Part shown: positions 49,823-59,263 of the stretch, piece after piece
How positions within the stretch are numbered: the stretch's first letter is position 1
Layout: every line of letters starts with the position of its first letter
Translations under genes and position numbers: made by a program
NCBI RefSeq assembly: GCF_900106595.1
Contig: NZ_FNNC01000003.1
Span: 186,001 to 250,000, forward strand
Direction of reading: 5' to 3'
DNA from: Marinococcus luteus
GTDB taxonomy: Bacteria; Bacillota; Bacilli; Bacillales; Marinococcaceae
DNA length: 64,000 nucleotides
The notes under the pieces: model-generated
The model's database searches: none
Seen by the model: the letters and a program-made list of their open reading frames with translations, nothing else
What the model was told of the DNA's origin: nothing

Positions 49823-50671
49823 ATGACACAGCGTATAGCCTGGATTACAGACAGTACCAGTTCTATCGATGCAGAAACGGCCGCAAAATATAATATTCAT
49901 ATTGTTCCCTTATCTGTTGTGTTTGAAAATGAAAGCTATAAAGAAAATATTGAAATTACAACGGATGAATTTTATGAGCGGCTGCCGCATGAAGAAGTTT
50001 TCCCTACGACCAGCCAGCCATCTGTGGGCAGTTTTTCCGAACTGTTTGAACAGTTAAAGGATTCTTATGATGCAGCAATTGCCATACATATCAGCAGTCA
50101 TTTAAGCGGCACTCTTCAGACAGCCCAGCTTGCGGCAGATATGACCGGATTTCCGCTCTTCACTGTGGATTCGAAGATGGGCGCCGGCAGCATCCGCCCC
50201 CTGCTGACGAGAGGCTCGCAATTAGCTGAGGAAGGGAGCACGCCGGAGGAAATACAGCAGCGGTTAACAGAAATGGCCGGGCATGCCAGAGGCTACCTGC
50301 TGCTCGGAAGCCTCGAACAGGCACATAAAGGGGGAAGAATCTCCCGCGGAAAGCTGATCCTTGGCACGCTTTTGAAGATTCATCCTCTTCTTACCTTTGA
50401 GGGGGGGCAGATTGTTCCTTTTGAAAAAATCCGCACCCGGAAACGGGCAGAAAGCCGGCTCCTGCAGATTGCTGAAGATGCCATAGCCTCTTCGCGGGTC
50501 GAAGACCTGAGCATTATTTATACGACAACGAAAGAAAAAGCAGAGGCATGGAAAAAAGAGCTGCAGGAGCTGTCTCCCGGTCTCGCGATTCACCTCTGTC
50601 CTCTCAGCCCGGTAATTGGTGTTCACGGCGGGGCCGAAACAATGGGTATTATGTGGTATGAATACGGATAA
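49823..50671 (+). CDS. DegV-family fatty acid-binding protein
   Basis: 282 residues. ITDSTSSIDAETAAKYNIHIVPLSV, PTTSQPSVGSFSELFEQL and IHISSHLSGTLQTAQLA form the fatty acid pocket; GSLEQAHKGGRIS and VIGVHGGAETMGIMW complete the family pattern. DegV/FakB-type proteins bind fatty acids, some presenting them to FakA kinase. The second ATG (49823) is preferred for spacing from AGAGG. Confidence 0.88.
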   Translation: MTQRIAWITDSTSSIDAETAAKYNIHIVPLSVVFENESYKENIEITTDEFYERLPHEEVFPTTSQPSVGSFSELFEQLKDSYDAAIAIHISSHLSGTLQTAQLAADMTGFPLFTVDSKMGAGSIRPLLTRGSQLAEEGSTPEEIQQRLTEMAGHARGYLLLGSLEQAHKGGRISRGKLILGTLLKIHPLLTFEGGQIVPFEKIRTRKRAESRLLQIAEDAIASSRVEDLSIIYTTTKEKAEAWKKELQELSPGLAIHLCPLSPVIGVHGGAETMGIMWYEYG

Positions 50672-50677
50672 AAAAAC

Positions 50678-50706
50678 TTGTGACTTTCCCTCCCAGGCTC
50701 TATAAT
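50678..50706 (+). promoter_or_regulatory. Promoter of the RsbR-like gene
   Basis: TTGTGA-N17-TATAAT, about 43 nt before the GTG start. Confidence 0.72.
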
Positions 50707-50749
50707 TAGACCAACCTGCACCATACTCTTACTCTGGAGGAAAACGACC

Positions 50750-51586
50750 GTGCAATTTAATCAGGAAAAAGCTGACGGCTCCTTATACGATTATTTGATT
50801 GAACATATAGACACCATGCGCGGCACATGGTCATCCGATTTCTCTTCCGGCAATGCTGCCGATGATTATACAGATCAAAAACTCGAAGAAATGAAAAAGG
50901 TCTTTGCCCAGGAGCTTATTCATGTATTCCGGGAGGAAGAAACCCAGTTTTACGAGCATTTTGAAGAAAAAATCAGTGCCATTGTGGAAGAGAACAAAGA
51001 AATGTGGCAGCCGATGCTCACTATTCAGGAAGAGTTCACTTATTACCGCAACGCCATTTTAGAACAGATCCGCCTGTTTGTTCACCAATATGAGGAATCG
51101 ATTCCCATCGATCACGTACTCGACTGGCAGCGCAAAGCACTTCAGGCTTTCGATTACGCCGGGCGGGCGTTCATGAAAGAAGCCATTTATCATATGAACG
51201 AACAGATGCAGCTGAAAGAAGCAATGATCCTGGAGCTTTCCTCCCCGATCATATTGATTCAAAAGAAAACCGGCCTGCTTCCGCTCATCGGCCATATCGA
51301 TGAACAGCGGGGACAGGTGATTGTGGAGAATACGTTAAAGCAATGCACCGAGAGCGAACTAACACGTCTGTATATCGACCTTTCGGGCGTGCGTGATATC
51401 ACTACATTCGTCGCCCAGCGCATTATGCAGCTTGCCACTGCCTTAAAGCTGGTCGGCGTGGAAACTACGCTGTGCGGCATGCGCCCGGAGATGGCCCAGA
51501 CTGCTGTCCAGCTTGGCATCAGCTTTAAAGACATTGATATCGTTTCCGAGCTGACCCATGCGCTGCGGACAAACTATGCTTTATAA
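50750..51586 (+). CDS. RsbR-type STAS-domain protein (stressosome component)
   Basis: 278 residues: an N-terminal non-heme globin-like helical domain (about 1-145) and a C-terminal STAS domain (about 160-278) with ILELSSPIILI, YIDLSGVRDITTFVA and CGMRPEMAQTAVQLGI. The Thr in DITTF aligns with the RsbT-phosphorylated Thr of RsbR proteins. RsbR paralogues assemble stressosomes that control sigma-B; no rsbS, rsbT or sigB is beside it, as is usual for lone paralogues. The start is GTG 50750 with GGAGG. Confidence 0.88.
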   Translation: MQFNQEKADGSLYDYLIEHIDTMRGTWSSDFSSGNAADDYTDQKLEEMKKVFAQELIHVFREEETQFYEHFEEKISAIVEENKEMWQPMLTIQEEFTYYRNAILEQIRLFVHQYEESIPIDHVLDWQRKALQAFDYAGRAFMKEAIYHMNEQMQLKEAMILELSSPIILIQKKTGLLPLIGHIDEQRGQVIVENTLKQCTESELTRLYIDLSGVRDITTFVAQRIMQLATALKLVGVETTLCGMRPEMAQTAVQLGISFKDIDIVSELTHALRTNYAL

Positions 51587-51595
51587 AAAAACAGA

Positions 51596-51626
51596 GCCTC
51601 TGAGCATCTGAATGTTCAGAGGCTTT
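51596..51626 (+). terminator. Terminator of the RsbR-like gene
   Basis: Perfect 8-bp stem GCCTCTGA / TCAGAGGC then TTTA. Confidence 0.75.
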
Positions 51627-51682
51627 AGTCTGCACGGCCGATTTTATACATATTTCATCATTTCCGCTTAATTCAACCATAT

Positions 51683-51696
51683 ATGACATTTGTCAT
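51683..51696. promoter_or_regulatory. Candidate DesR operator upstream of des
   Basis: ATGACATTTGTCAT is a perfect dyad about 95 nt upstream of des, overlapping a TTGTCA that with N18 and TATGAC (51714-51719) could be the promoter. The response regulator of this system is encoded downstream. The assignment to DesR is inference from position. Confidence 0.45.
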
Positions 51697-51789
51697 TTTT
51701 TCACCCTGACGTCTATGACTTACAGGCGGAGTCAAAATTTTATATCCTATTAATAGAGACACACCCCATAAAGCAGGGAGCGATTAACC

Positions 51790-52839
51790 ATGAGCAGACA
51801 AGAACAAATGCAATTGAAAAAAAGTGCCGCACCTTACGCACATTCTGACCATAAAGCAAGTATTATTCAGCTATGCAACTCCATTCTTCCTCTCTTAGCC
51901 CTTTGGGCGCTTGCGTACGCAGCATATTCCATCTCTCCTTTTATAACTGTTGCCCTCGCCATTATCGCCGGAGGCTTTGTCGTCCGTACATTTATCATTT
52001 TTCACGACTGCACACACGGTTCATTTTTCAAAAGCAGCAAAGCGAATGACCGGATTGGCACGTTAACTGGGATCATTACTCACTTTTCTTACGCAAAATG
52101 GAAAAGAAGCCATATGATGCACCACTCCACCAGCGGCAACCTAGACAAACGGGGCACCGGTGATGTTTGGGTCATGACCGTCGAAGAATACCAAAACGCC
52201 AGCAAATGGCTCCGACTCAGCTACCGCCTGTACCGCAACCCATTTGTGCTTTTCTTTTTAGGCCCGTTTTACCTGTTTCTTGTTGAGAACCGCTTCAACC
52301 GCAAAAATGCGAAGAAAAAAGAACGCCTGAACACGTATTTCACGAATATTTCTATTGTAGTTATTTACGCTTTGTTAATCTGGCTTGTCGGCTGGGCTGC
52401 ATTTTTCACCATTCAGATTCCTATGCTTTTCACAGCCGGATTTCTCGGCATCTGGTTATTTTATGTCCAACACACGTTTGAAGACTCCTACTTTGAAAAC
52501 GAAGACAAATGGGACTTTGTAAAAGCTGCAGTAGACGGCAGTTCTTACTACGAGCTTCCAAAAGTACTCCAGTGGATTACCGGCAATATCGGCTACCATC
52601 ACGTGCATCACCTCAGCCCACGTGTACCGAACTATAATTTGGCAAAAACCCATGAAAACATTGAACCACTACAGCAGGCTACAAAGATTACTCTTGGTAC
52701 AAGTCTCACATCCATTCGGTTCCGGCTGTACGATGAAAAAAATAAGACGTTTGTCAGCTTTAAAGACGCTAATATCCGCAGCAAAAAACAGGCAGAGGCT
52801 TCCAGAACCTCTCCAGCACCGTCTGATAAAAAATCTTAA
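51790..52839 (+). CDS. des: Membrane acyl-lipid fatty acid desaturase Des
   Basis: 349 residues with paired membrane segments and the three histidine boxes: HDCTHGS, HMMHHSTSGN (in SHMMHHS) and HHVHHLSP, which hold the di-iron centre. It desaturates acyl chains of membrane lipids to keep fluidity at low temperature. It is followed by desK and desR in the same direction, the B. subtilis arrangement. The Lys/Ser-rich tail is longer than usual. Confidence 0.94.
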   Translation: MSRQEQMQLKKSAAPYAHSDHKASIIQLCNSILPLLALWALAYAAYSISPFITVALAIIAGGFVVRTFIIFHDCTHGSFFKSSKANDRIGTLTGIITHFSYAKWKRSHMMHHSTSGNLDKRGTGDVWVMTVEEYQNASKWLRLSYRLYRNPFVLFFLGPFYLFLVENRFNRKNAKKKERLNTYFTNISIVVIYALLIWLVGWAAFFTIQIPMLFTAGFLGIWLFYVQHTFEDSYFENEDKWDFVKAAVDGSSYYELPKVLQWITGNIGYHHVHHLSPRVPNYNLAKTHENIEPLQQATKITLGTSLTSIRFRLYDEKNKTFVSFKDANIRSKKQAEASRTSPAPSDKKS

Positions 52840-52842
52840 ACA

Positions 52843-52873
52843 CAAACCCTTCTCTGTTACGGAGAGGGGTTTG
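52843..52873 (+). terminator. Hairpin between des and desK
   Basis: CAAACCCTTCTC / GAGAGGGGTTTG stem with one mismatch; only a short T-run, so probably partial termination. Confidence 0.65.
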
Positions 52874-52923
52874 TTATACTTAATATAAAGAAATGCTATG
52901 CCTCATGAAAAAGGAGCCCGTTT

Positions 52924-54045
52924 ATGCAGAACTGGTTCGATATCTTCCCAAAAAGCACAGGCCTCAGCTTATACGCCTGGATCATCTTCTGTTTACTGCC
53001 ATTTTATTTTATTATCCGCTCTGCTACGTACTTTGAAATTATCCTCGGTGTTTTTATGATTCTTCTGTTCTTTACGACTTATCGTTTATCCTTCATCAAA
53101 AAAGGCTGGACGGTTTATTTATCTGTAAGCATTGAAATGCTGATCAGTATAGGGATGACCCTTTATTTCGGTTATGTTTATTTTTCCCTGTTTTTAGCTT
53201 TCTTTATTGGTAATATCCAGCATAAAGCAGGCTTTATAACCCTGTATGTCCTCCACCTGATTACCACCCTGGCTGCTGTCACTATTGGGTTTTACGTTCA
53301 GAGCGAGCTGTTTCTGATGCAGCTTCCCTTTATCGTGATCAGCGTCATCGGCGTCATTCTTCTTCCTTTTAACATCTACAACCGCAACAAACGCGAAAAG
53401 CTTGAAACCGAGCTTCATGAGGCTAATCAACGCATTTCCCAGCTCGTCGTCCTTGAAGAACGGCAGCGCATTGCCAGAGATCTGCACGACACCCTTGGGC
53501 AGAAGCTCTCCTTGATTGGTTTAAAAAGTGAACTTGCAGGAAAGTTAATAGATACTAAGCCCGAACGGACCCAGGCGGAATTAACAGACATTCACCAGAC
53601 TGCACGCACCGCGTTAAAAGAAGTGCGGGAGCTTGTATCAGATATGAAAGGCGCACGGCTGAGTGACGAACTTCTCCGTGTGGAAGAGATTCTTCAGGCC
53701 GCAGGCATTAATCTTCATGTAAAGGGAAGTGCGAGCTTCAACGAAGCTCCGCCTCTCATTGAAAACGTACTCAGCATGTGCTTAAAGGAAGCTGTGACCA
53801 ACGTTGTCAAACACAGCGAAGCAGAAAACTGTTATATTACGATCGATCAATCCACAACCAGCCTCTCTCTTACAGTCGAAGACGACGGCAAAGGCATGTC
53901 CTCTGAGCAGAAATCCTGGTCCGAAAGCGGCCTGCAGGGCATTAAAGAGCGCCTCGGGTTCATCAACGGCCAGTTGAACTATCACTCCTCCGAAGGCACA
54001 AAGCTTGCTATTCAAGTACCCCTGGTCATTCAGCAAATCAAATGA
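52924..54045 (+). CDS. desK: Thermosensor histidine kinase DesK
   Basis: 373 residues. Five or so N-terminal membrane segments (1-150) sense membrane thickness; then a coiled linker and the HisKA_3 domain with LEERQRIARDLHDTLGQKLS, whose His is the phosphorylation site. The ATPase domain has ALKEAVTNVVKHSEA (N box) and VEDDGKGM (G1 box). It controls DesR and thus des at low temperature. Its stop overlaps an ATG that is not the desR start. Confidence 0.93.
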   Translation: MQNWFDIFPKSTGLSLYAWIIFCLLPFYFIIRSATYFEIILGVFMILLFFTTYRLSFIKKGWTVYLSVSIEMLISIGMTLYFGYVYFSLFLAFFIGNIQHKAGFITLYVLHLITTLAAVTIGFYVQSELFLMQLPFIVISVIGVILLPFNIYNRNKREKLETELHEANQRISQLVVLEERQRIARDLHDTLGQKLSLIGLKSELAGKLIDTKPERTQAELTDIHQTARTALKEVRELVSDMKGARLSDELLRVEEILQAAGINLHVKGSASFNEAPPLIENVLSMCLKEAVTNVVKHSEAENCYITIDQSTTSLSLTVEDDGKGMSSEQKSWSESGLQGIKERLGFINGQLNYHSSEGTKLAIQVPLVIQQIK

Positions 54046-54062
54046 AGGGAAGGCCGCCAGCT

Positions 54063-54656
54063 ATGATACGAATAGTAATCGTCGAGGATCAGCAGATGCT
54101 TTTAGGAGCGCTTGGTTCTCTTCTCGATTTAGAAGAAGATATGAAAGTAGTAGGTAAAGCAGAGAACGGGCAGGAAGCTTTGAGCCTTATTGATAAAGAA
54201 CAGCCGGATATATGCATTATGGATATTGAGATGCCGGTAAAAAGCGGGTTAGAGGCTGCAGAGGAACTAAAGGAAAGCACATGCAAAATTATTATTCTCA
54301 CCACCTTCGCCCGCACCGGTTATTTTGAACGGGCCCGAAAAGCGGGAATCAGCGGCTATCTTTTGAAAGACAGCCCGAGTGAAGAGCTGGCTCAGTCTAT
54401 CCGCATTATTATGAGCGGCAGAAAAGTCTATTCCCCTGATTTGGTGGACCTTGCATATAACACTGCCGCCACACTCACCAAACGTGAAGAAGAAGTGCTC
54501 GCTTTAATTGCAGAGGGGAAAAGCACTACAGCCATAGCCCGGCAGCTCTCCCTTACCAATGGTACTGTAAGAAACTATATTTCGGTTATTTTCGATAAGC
54601 TTGAAGTAAGCAACCGTGTGGAAGCCGTCACTAAATTCCAGGAATTGAAGCATTAA
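54063..54656 (+). CDS. desR: NarL-family response regulator DesR
   Basis: 197 residues. Receiver with IVEDQQMLL, phospho-acceptor Asp in CIMDIEMPVKSGLEA and Lys in LLKDSPSEEL; C-terminal LuxR-type helix-turn-helix LTKREEEVLALIAEGKST ... NGTVRNYISVIFDKL. ATG 54063 (AAGGGAAGG upstream) is chosen over ATG 54042, which overlaps the desK stop. Activates des when phosphorylated by DesK. Confidence 0.93.
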   Translation: MIRIVIVEDQQMLLGALGSLLDLEEDMKVVGKAENGQEALSLIDKEQPDICIMDIEMPVKSGLEAAEELKESTCKIIILTTFARTGYFERARKAGISGYLLKDSPSEELAQSIRIIMSGRKVYSPDLVDLAYNTAATLTKREEEVLALIAEGKSTTAIARQLSLTNGTVRNYISVIFDKLEVSNRVEAVTKFQELKH

Positions 54657-54661
54657 ATGCA

Positions 54662-54694
54662 GCCTGCTGCTCCGGTTTGCATATGCAGCAGGCT
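54662..54694 (+). terminator. Hairpin after desR
   Basis: Perfect stem GCCTGCTGC / GCAGCAGGC with a 14-nt loop; no T-run, so weak or processing. Confidence 0.5.
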
Positions 54695-54709
54695 TCTGCT
54701 ATACTATTT

Positions 54710-54730
54710 CCATACAATATACATGTATGG
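54710..54730. promoter_or_regulatory. Operator-like dyad upstream of the DUF896 gene
   Basis: Perfect 7-bp inverted repeat CCATACA-N7-TGTATGG, 25 nt before the start codon. It does not match the LexA consensus that controls ynzC-type genes in B. subtilis. Confidence 0.45.
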
Positions 54731-54754
54731 GTATAAAAAGAAAGGGGAATTCAC

Positions 54755-54967
54755 ATGATCGCAACACTTCCTCGCATTAATGAACTGGCGAGAAAAAAAG
54801 TAAATCAGGGACTGACTGCACAAGAGCAGCAGGAGCAAAAGCAGCTTCGTGAAGAGTACCTTCAGATGATCCGCGGATCGATGGAAGCGACTCTGCTTAC
54901 CACCACCGTACAGGACCCGGAAGGTAACGATGTAACACCGGATAAATTAAAAAACATTCAATCCTAA
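54755..54967 (+). CDS. DUF896 protein (YnzC family)
   Basis: 70 residues: PRINELARKKVNQGLTAQE ... QLREEYLQMIRGSMEATL ... DPEGNDVTPDKLK, the full DUF896 pattern, a short two-helix protein. YnzC (SosA) lies in an SOS operon in B. subtilis, but here the gene is alone with its own terminator. Function unknown. ATG with AAAGGGG upstream. Confidence 0.9.
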   Translation: MIATLPRINELARKKVNQGLTAQEQQEQKQLREEYLQMIRGSMEATLLTTTVQDPEGNDVTPDKLKNIQS

Positions 54968-54983
54968 AGAGCCTTAATATAAA

Positions 54984-55018
54984 AAGCCGGTACGCTCAGC
55001 AAAACAGCGTACCGGCTT
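54984..55018. terminator. Bidirectional terminator
   Basis: Perfect 13-bp stem AAGCCGGTACGCT / AGCGTACCGGCTT between convergent genes. Confidence 0.88.
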
Positions 55019-55022
55019 AATT

Positions 55023-56225
55023 TTATTCTTTTTGCGGACCTTCACTGAGTGTACTGAAGGCTGTAAGTCCAAAAACGGTCGTAATGAACATAATAAACCC
55101 CATTGGGACAGCTGTCGTTTCATCAATGCCGGCAAGCGGCGAAACAATAGAGCCAATCAGAAGCGGAAGCATGCCGAGCAGCGCACTTGCACTCCCTGCC
55201 CGGTGGCCCTGTTTGGCAATCGCGAGCGTAAAAGAGCTTGTCAGTACCATCCCCATCGCTGTCATATAAATAAAGATGGGAATGACAAGCAGCGCGAGCG
55301 GGCCTTCAATGATTGTCATCACGAGAAGAAAAGAACTCGCACTTACCGCTGTGATCACCGCTGTGCGCAGCAGTTTACGTTCAGCAATAATGCCGGCAAG
55401 CCGGCCGATTAAAAAGCTTCCGGTGATAATCGCCAGACCGTTGATGCCAAATAGCACACTGAATACCTGGGCAGAGACCCCGTAAATCTCCTGATACACA
55501 AACGGCGTACCGGAAACGTAGGCAAAGCTTCCGCCGTGCACGAAGCCAAGCGTTAAGGCATAGCCGATAAAAGAACGGTCCTTCCACAAATCACCAATGG
55601 TGCGAATCGTATATTTGAGTGAGCTCGGCGTCCTTTTTTCTTCCGGAAGGGTCTCCTCGAGCCGGAAACCAATCGTAACTACGATGGCAAGCCCAACGAT
55701 CGCAAGGAAAAGAAAAATTGTCGACCAGCTCGAAAACGGCAGAAGCAAAATAGCTCCCCCGATCATTGGCGCCGCCATAGGGGCGATGGCGTTAATCACC
55801 ATCAATAATGAAAAGAACTGAGTCAGTTCCTTTCCACTGAAAATGTCCCTTACCACCGCCCGGGAAACGACGATACCGGCAGAAGCCGTCAAACCCTGCA
55901 GCAGCCTCGCAGCAATCAATATGTATATATTTGGTGCAATTGCGCAAATAAACGAAGCTGCCGCAAACAGCGTAATTGAAACCAGCAGCGGCTTTCTTCT
56001 TCCTTTTGCATCACTAATCGGCCCGACGATCACCTGACCGACTGCAAGCCCTACAAGACAGGCAGTTAAACTAAGCTGCACCATAGAAGCTCGGGCGTTC
56101 AGATCTGCCGCTATGCCCGGGAAGCTTGGCAGGTACATATCAATGTTGAGCGGCCCGAGGATCGCAAGCATACTAAGAATCAGCGCCAGACCAATCCGCT
56201 CTTTTCCTTTAGGATTCTGAATCAT
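55023..56225 (-). CDS. Bcr/CflA-family multidrug efflux MFS transporter
   Basis: 400 residues from ATG 56225 (AAAGGTG upstream). Twelve helices; starts with LGPLNIDMYLPSFPGIAADLNA, a hallmark of Bcr/CflA drug transporters, and has GPISDAKGRRKPLLVSI (motif A) and ASAGIVVSRAVVRD. Proton-driven export of drugs such as bicyclomycin in relatives; actual substrate unknown. Confidence 0.9.
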   Translation of the reverse strand: MIQNPKGKERIGLALILSMLAILGPLNIDMYLPSFPGIAADLNARASMVQLSLTACLVGLAVGQVIVGPISDAKGRRKPLLVSITLFAAASFICAIAPNIYILIAARLLQGLTASAGIVVSRAVVRDIFSGKELTQFFSLLMVINAIAPMAAPMIGGAILLLPFSSWSTIFLFLAIVGLAIVVTIGFRLEETLPEEKRTPSSLKYTIRTIGDLWKDRSFIGYALTLGFVHGGSFAYVSGTPFVYQEIYGVSAQVFSVLFGINGLAIITGSFLIGRLAGIIAERKLLRTAVITAVSASSFLLVMTIIEGPLALLVIPIFIYMTAMGMVLTSSFTLAIAKQGHRAGSASALLGMLPLLIGSIVSPLAGIDETTAVPMGFIMFITTVFGLTAFSTLSEGPQKE

Positions 56226-56382
56226 ATAGAAGGAACACCTTTCTGCTTGAAATGGACCGTGCATCCGCATGCAATTTTACAGTTTCTGCATACGTTAGTT
56301 ATTCTATCCCGTTTCCGGGCCTATGTACACCTTGTTTCGCTATAAGGCCTCAGTTCAGCCTAAGATTTGGTTGTTTCCAGTT

Positions 56383-56763
56383 TTACTCAATAACAGATAT
56401 TCCAATGGGAAACACTGCGCCCAATGCTATCGTAAACACAATCATAAAATACGTTAGAAAAGCGAACTTAGGACGATGTTCACTGCCAATAATATGATTG
56501 AGATGAATTTCCATAAAAATAAGGGTTAACAATCCTGTAGCAGCTTTTAAAAATACAGCTGGAAAATCCGGCGTCAGGCCTATTAATAATCCACCGGAGA
56601 TCATCCCCGGTAAATACGCGCCCCGGAGCACTTAATGCACCCCCACAGCGAGCCTGTTTTTTCCTGTCTGGTAAAAAACATTTGCAGAAACGAACAATAC
56701 CAGCAGGAGGGCTATCATTGAAAGGTGTGACGTAACAAGGAATTGCACTATTTGCGGGGTCAT
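56383..56763 (-). pseudogene. yisL-like membrane protein gene interrupted by an in-frame stop
   Basis: Reading from ATG 56763 (AAAGGAAGAG upstream), 43 codons encode the first helix (LSMIALLLVLFVSANVFY, then TGKNRLAVGVH). A TAA follows at 56632-56634 and the same frame continues VLRGAYLPGMISGGLLIG ... FMEIHLNHIIG ... GAVFPIGISV to 56383. Joined, the product of about 125 residues has the length and pattern of YisL (DUF1516), in which the stop falls where family members read ..THMILR... The second part could restart at the GTG right after the stop, but would lack the first helix. Confidence 0.7.
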
Positions 56764-56823
56764 TTTCTCTTCCTTTCTTAACTTTAATTCACAATGCTTC
56801 CACTATACTAAAGAAAATTTAGT

Positions 56824-56851
56824 TTGACGAAGTTTTATAATTTTATATAAC
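56824..56851 (+). promoter_or_regulatory. Promoter of glcB
   Basis: TTGACG-N16-TATAAC; the -10 overlaps the left arm of the dyad at 56846-56878. A second candidate -10 (TATAAT) lies at 56875-56880. Confidence 0.5.
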
Positions 56852-56878
56852 AGTATTGATATTTATACAACTGTTATA
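56846..56878. promoter_or_regulatory. Candidate operator of glcB shared with aceA
   Basis: Perfect 9-bp inverted repeat TATAACAGT-N15-ACTGTTATA. The same arms with the same 15-nt spacer occur in front of aceA. Another dyad, ATAATAC-N4-GTATTAT, follows at 56876-56893. Confidence 0.65.
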
Positions 56879-56941
56879 ATACAATGGTATTATATTCTGG
56901 GAGCAGCTTCTTCTGTTCTCTTACCTTGAAGGAGGAATAGT

Positions 56942-59122
56942 ATGACCACGTACCGATCGGCAGACAGACTTCATGTGCACCCTTCTTTATATCAATTTAT
57001 TAACGAAGAAGTACTTCCCGGCTCCGGACTGGAACAAAAACAATTTTGGCAGGACTTCGGAAAGATTGTTCACGATTTGACTCCTGAAAACGAAGTCCTT
57101 CTGCACACGAGAGACAATCTGCAGAATCAGATTCACGAATGGCATCAGGCTCACTCCCGGTGGAACCTGAATCAGTACCGGACGTTCCTTGAAAACATCG
57201 GTTACCTTGAACCAGGACCGGACGATTTTCAAATTGCGACTGAGCAAACGGACGAAGAAATATCCACGCAGGCTGGCCCGCAGCTTGTCGTTCCCATCAG
57301 TAACGAACGCTTCGCCATTAACGCTGCCAACGCCCGTTGGGGAAGTCTTTACGACTCTTTATATGGGAGCGATATCATCAATGAAGAAGGTGGGGCTGAG
57401 CAGCAGAAAGCCTACAACCCCGTGCGCGGAGAAAAGGTCGTTGCTTATGCTAAACAATTTTTAGATGAATACTTTCCTCTGCGCAGCCATTCCCACAAGG
57501 ATGTCGCCAGCTATTCGATCGAAAACGGCCGTCTCGAAGTTTCTTTTCAGGATGGCAGCAAGGATCAGCTTCAATATCCCGAACAATTTGCGGGTTACCA
57601 GGGCGCAAGCTCCCAGCCGGTAGCTGTTCTTTTACAGCATCACCGGCTGCACATCGAAATTCAAATTGATTACGGCCACCCGATTGGCAAAACCGATCCG
57701 GCTGGAGTAAAAGATGTGGTCGTCGAGTCTGCGCTTACGACTATTATGGATTGCGAGGACTCTGTAGCTGCTGTAGATGCTGAAGATAAAACACTGGTTT
57801 ACCGCAACTGGCTCGGGCTCATTAAAGGAGATATTAACGCCCGGTTCCAAAAAGGCGATAAAACAGTAACACGCATTATGAATCCGGACCGCAGCTACAC
57901 GTCTCCTGCAGGCGAAGAATTTACTCTCTCAGGCCGCTCTCTGATGCTGAACCGGAACGTCGGCCATTTGATGACAACCGATGCCATATTAAATGAAAAG
58001 GAAGAAGAAATTCCTGAAGGCATTATGGACGGTGTCATTACGAGCCTTATTGCCAAACACGACCTGCTCGGGAACGGAAAATACAGAAACTCCCGCGAAG
58101 GTTCCATCTATATTGTAAAGCCAAAAATGCACGGTTCTAAAGAAGCAGCCTTTGCAAACAAGCTGTTTGACCGTATTGAAGACATGCTGCATCTGGAACG
58201 CAACACCTTGAAAATAGGAGTTATGGACGAGGAACGAAGAACAACGATTAACCTGAAAGCATGCATCAGGGAAGTTAAAGACCGTGTAATGTTCATCAAT
58301 ACCGGTTTTCTGGACCGGACCGGCGATGAAATTCATACCTCCATGGAGGCAGGACCGATGATCCGGAAAGGCGAAATGAAAACCTCCGCCTGGCTCGGAA
58401 GCTACGAAAAATCAAACGTACAGACCGGACTGGCCGCCGGCTTCGAACAGCGCGCCCAGATCGGTAAAGGAATGTGGGCAATGCCCGAGCAGCTGGCAGC
58501 TATGATGGATCAGAAAGACGGCCAGTTAAAAGCTGGAGCTTCCACCGCCTGGGTGCCGTCACCAACGGCCGCCGCGTTGCACGCTCTCCATTATCACGAG
58601 GTCGATGTCCCGGAGGTTCAAAAAGATTTAAAGCAGTTATCGGAATCTCACCTTGATTCTATTTTAACTATACCCACTGCCACTAGTACTGACTGGTCAT
58701 CAGCAGAGGTACAGGAAGAGCTCGATAATAACGCTCAAGGCATTCTTGGATATGTTGTACGCTGGGTCGAGCTTGGCATCGGCTGCTCTAAGGTCCCTGA
58801 CATCAACAACGTTGCTCTTATGGAAGACCGGGCAACGCTTCGCATCTCCAGCCAGCACATTGCCAACTGGCTTCACCACCACCTTTGCTCCAGGCAGCAG
58901 GTAATGGAAACATTCAAACGAATGGCCGCTGTTGTAGATGAACAAAACGCCCACGACCCCGAATACCGCCCGATGAGCCCGGATTTTGAACAGTCAACCG
59001 CCTTTCAGGCCGCATGCGATTTAGTATTCCAGGGGTACAATCAGCCAAACGGATACACCGAACCTATCCTGCACAGACGCCGCAGAGAAGCTAAGAATCG
59101 TTTAAAAGCAGAGGTTAAATAA
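56942..59122 (+). CDS. glcB: Malate synthase G
   Basis: 726 residues, the length of the G isoform. It contains the isoform G-specific large insert and the catalytic region: [24 protein letters not shown], the [14 protein letters not shown] Arg/Lys loop, [15 protein letters not shown], and [23 protein letters not shown] near the C-terminus. Condenses glyoxylate with acetyl-CoA to malate. Together with aceA and GlcDF it lets the cell grow on glycolate, acetate or fatty acids. GGAGG 7 nt upstream of the ATG. Confidence 0.95.
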   Translation: MTTYRSADRLHVHPSLYQFINEEVLPGSGLEQKQFWQDFGKIVHDLTPENEVLLHTRDNLQNQIHEWHQAHSRWNLNQYRTFLENIGYLEPGPDDFQIATEQTDEEISTQAGPQLVVPISNERFAINAANARWGSLYDSLYGSDIINEEGGAEQQKAYNPVRGEKVVAYAKQFLDEYFPLRSHSHKDVASYSIENGRLEVSFQDGSKDQLQYPEQFAGYQGASSQPVAVLLQHHRLHIEIQIDYGHPIGKTDPAGVKDVVVESALTTIMDCEDSVAAVDAEDKTLVYRNWLGLIKGDINARFQKGDKTVTRIMNPDRSYTSPAGEEFTLSGRSLMLNRNVGHLMTTDAILNEKEEEIPEGIMDGVITSLIAKHDLLGNGKYRNSREGSIYIVKPKMHGSKEAAFANKLFDRIEDMLHLERNTLKIGVMDEERRTTINLKACIREVKDRVMFINTGFLDRTGDEIHTSMEAGPMIRKGEMKTSAWLGSYEKSNVQTGLAAGFEQRAQIGKGMWAMPEQLAAMMDQKDGQLKAGASTAWVPSPTAAALHALHYHEVDVPEVQKDLKQLSESHLDSILTIPTATSTDWSSAEVQEELDNNAQGILGYVVRWVELGIGCSKVPDINNVALMEDRATLRISSQHIANWLHHHLCSRQQVMETFKRMAAVVDEQNAHDPEYRPMSPDFEQSTAFQAACDLVFQGYNQPNGYTEPILHRRRREAKNRLKAEVK

Positions 59123-59135
59123 CTTCTTCCCCCTT

Positions 59136-59176
59136 CCTCAGGCCTTCCAATGTATGGAAAGCCTGAGGGTCTTTTT
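59136..59176 (+). terminator. Terminator of glcB
   Basis: CCTCAGGCCTTCC / GGAAAGCCTGAGG stem, one mismatch, then a T-run. Confidence 0.88.
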
Positions 59177-59217
59177 TGTGCCCGTACCCAGGCCCTTCTT
59201 GTACATATGTACACAGC

Positions 59218-59259
59218 AAAAAGCCGGTGCCCCTATTGCAACGCGGGCGCCGGCTTTTT
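59218..59259. terminator. Terminator of the zinc-ribbon gene
   Basis: 15-bp stem with one mismatch (AAAAAGCCGGTGCCC / GGGCGCCGGCTTTTT) with T-runs on both strands, 5 nt from the stop. Confidence 0.88.
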
Positions 59260-59263
59260 GCTG

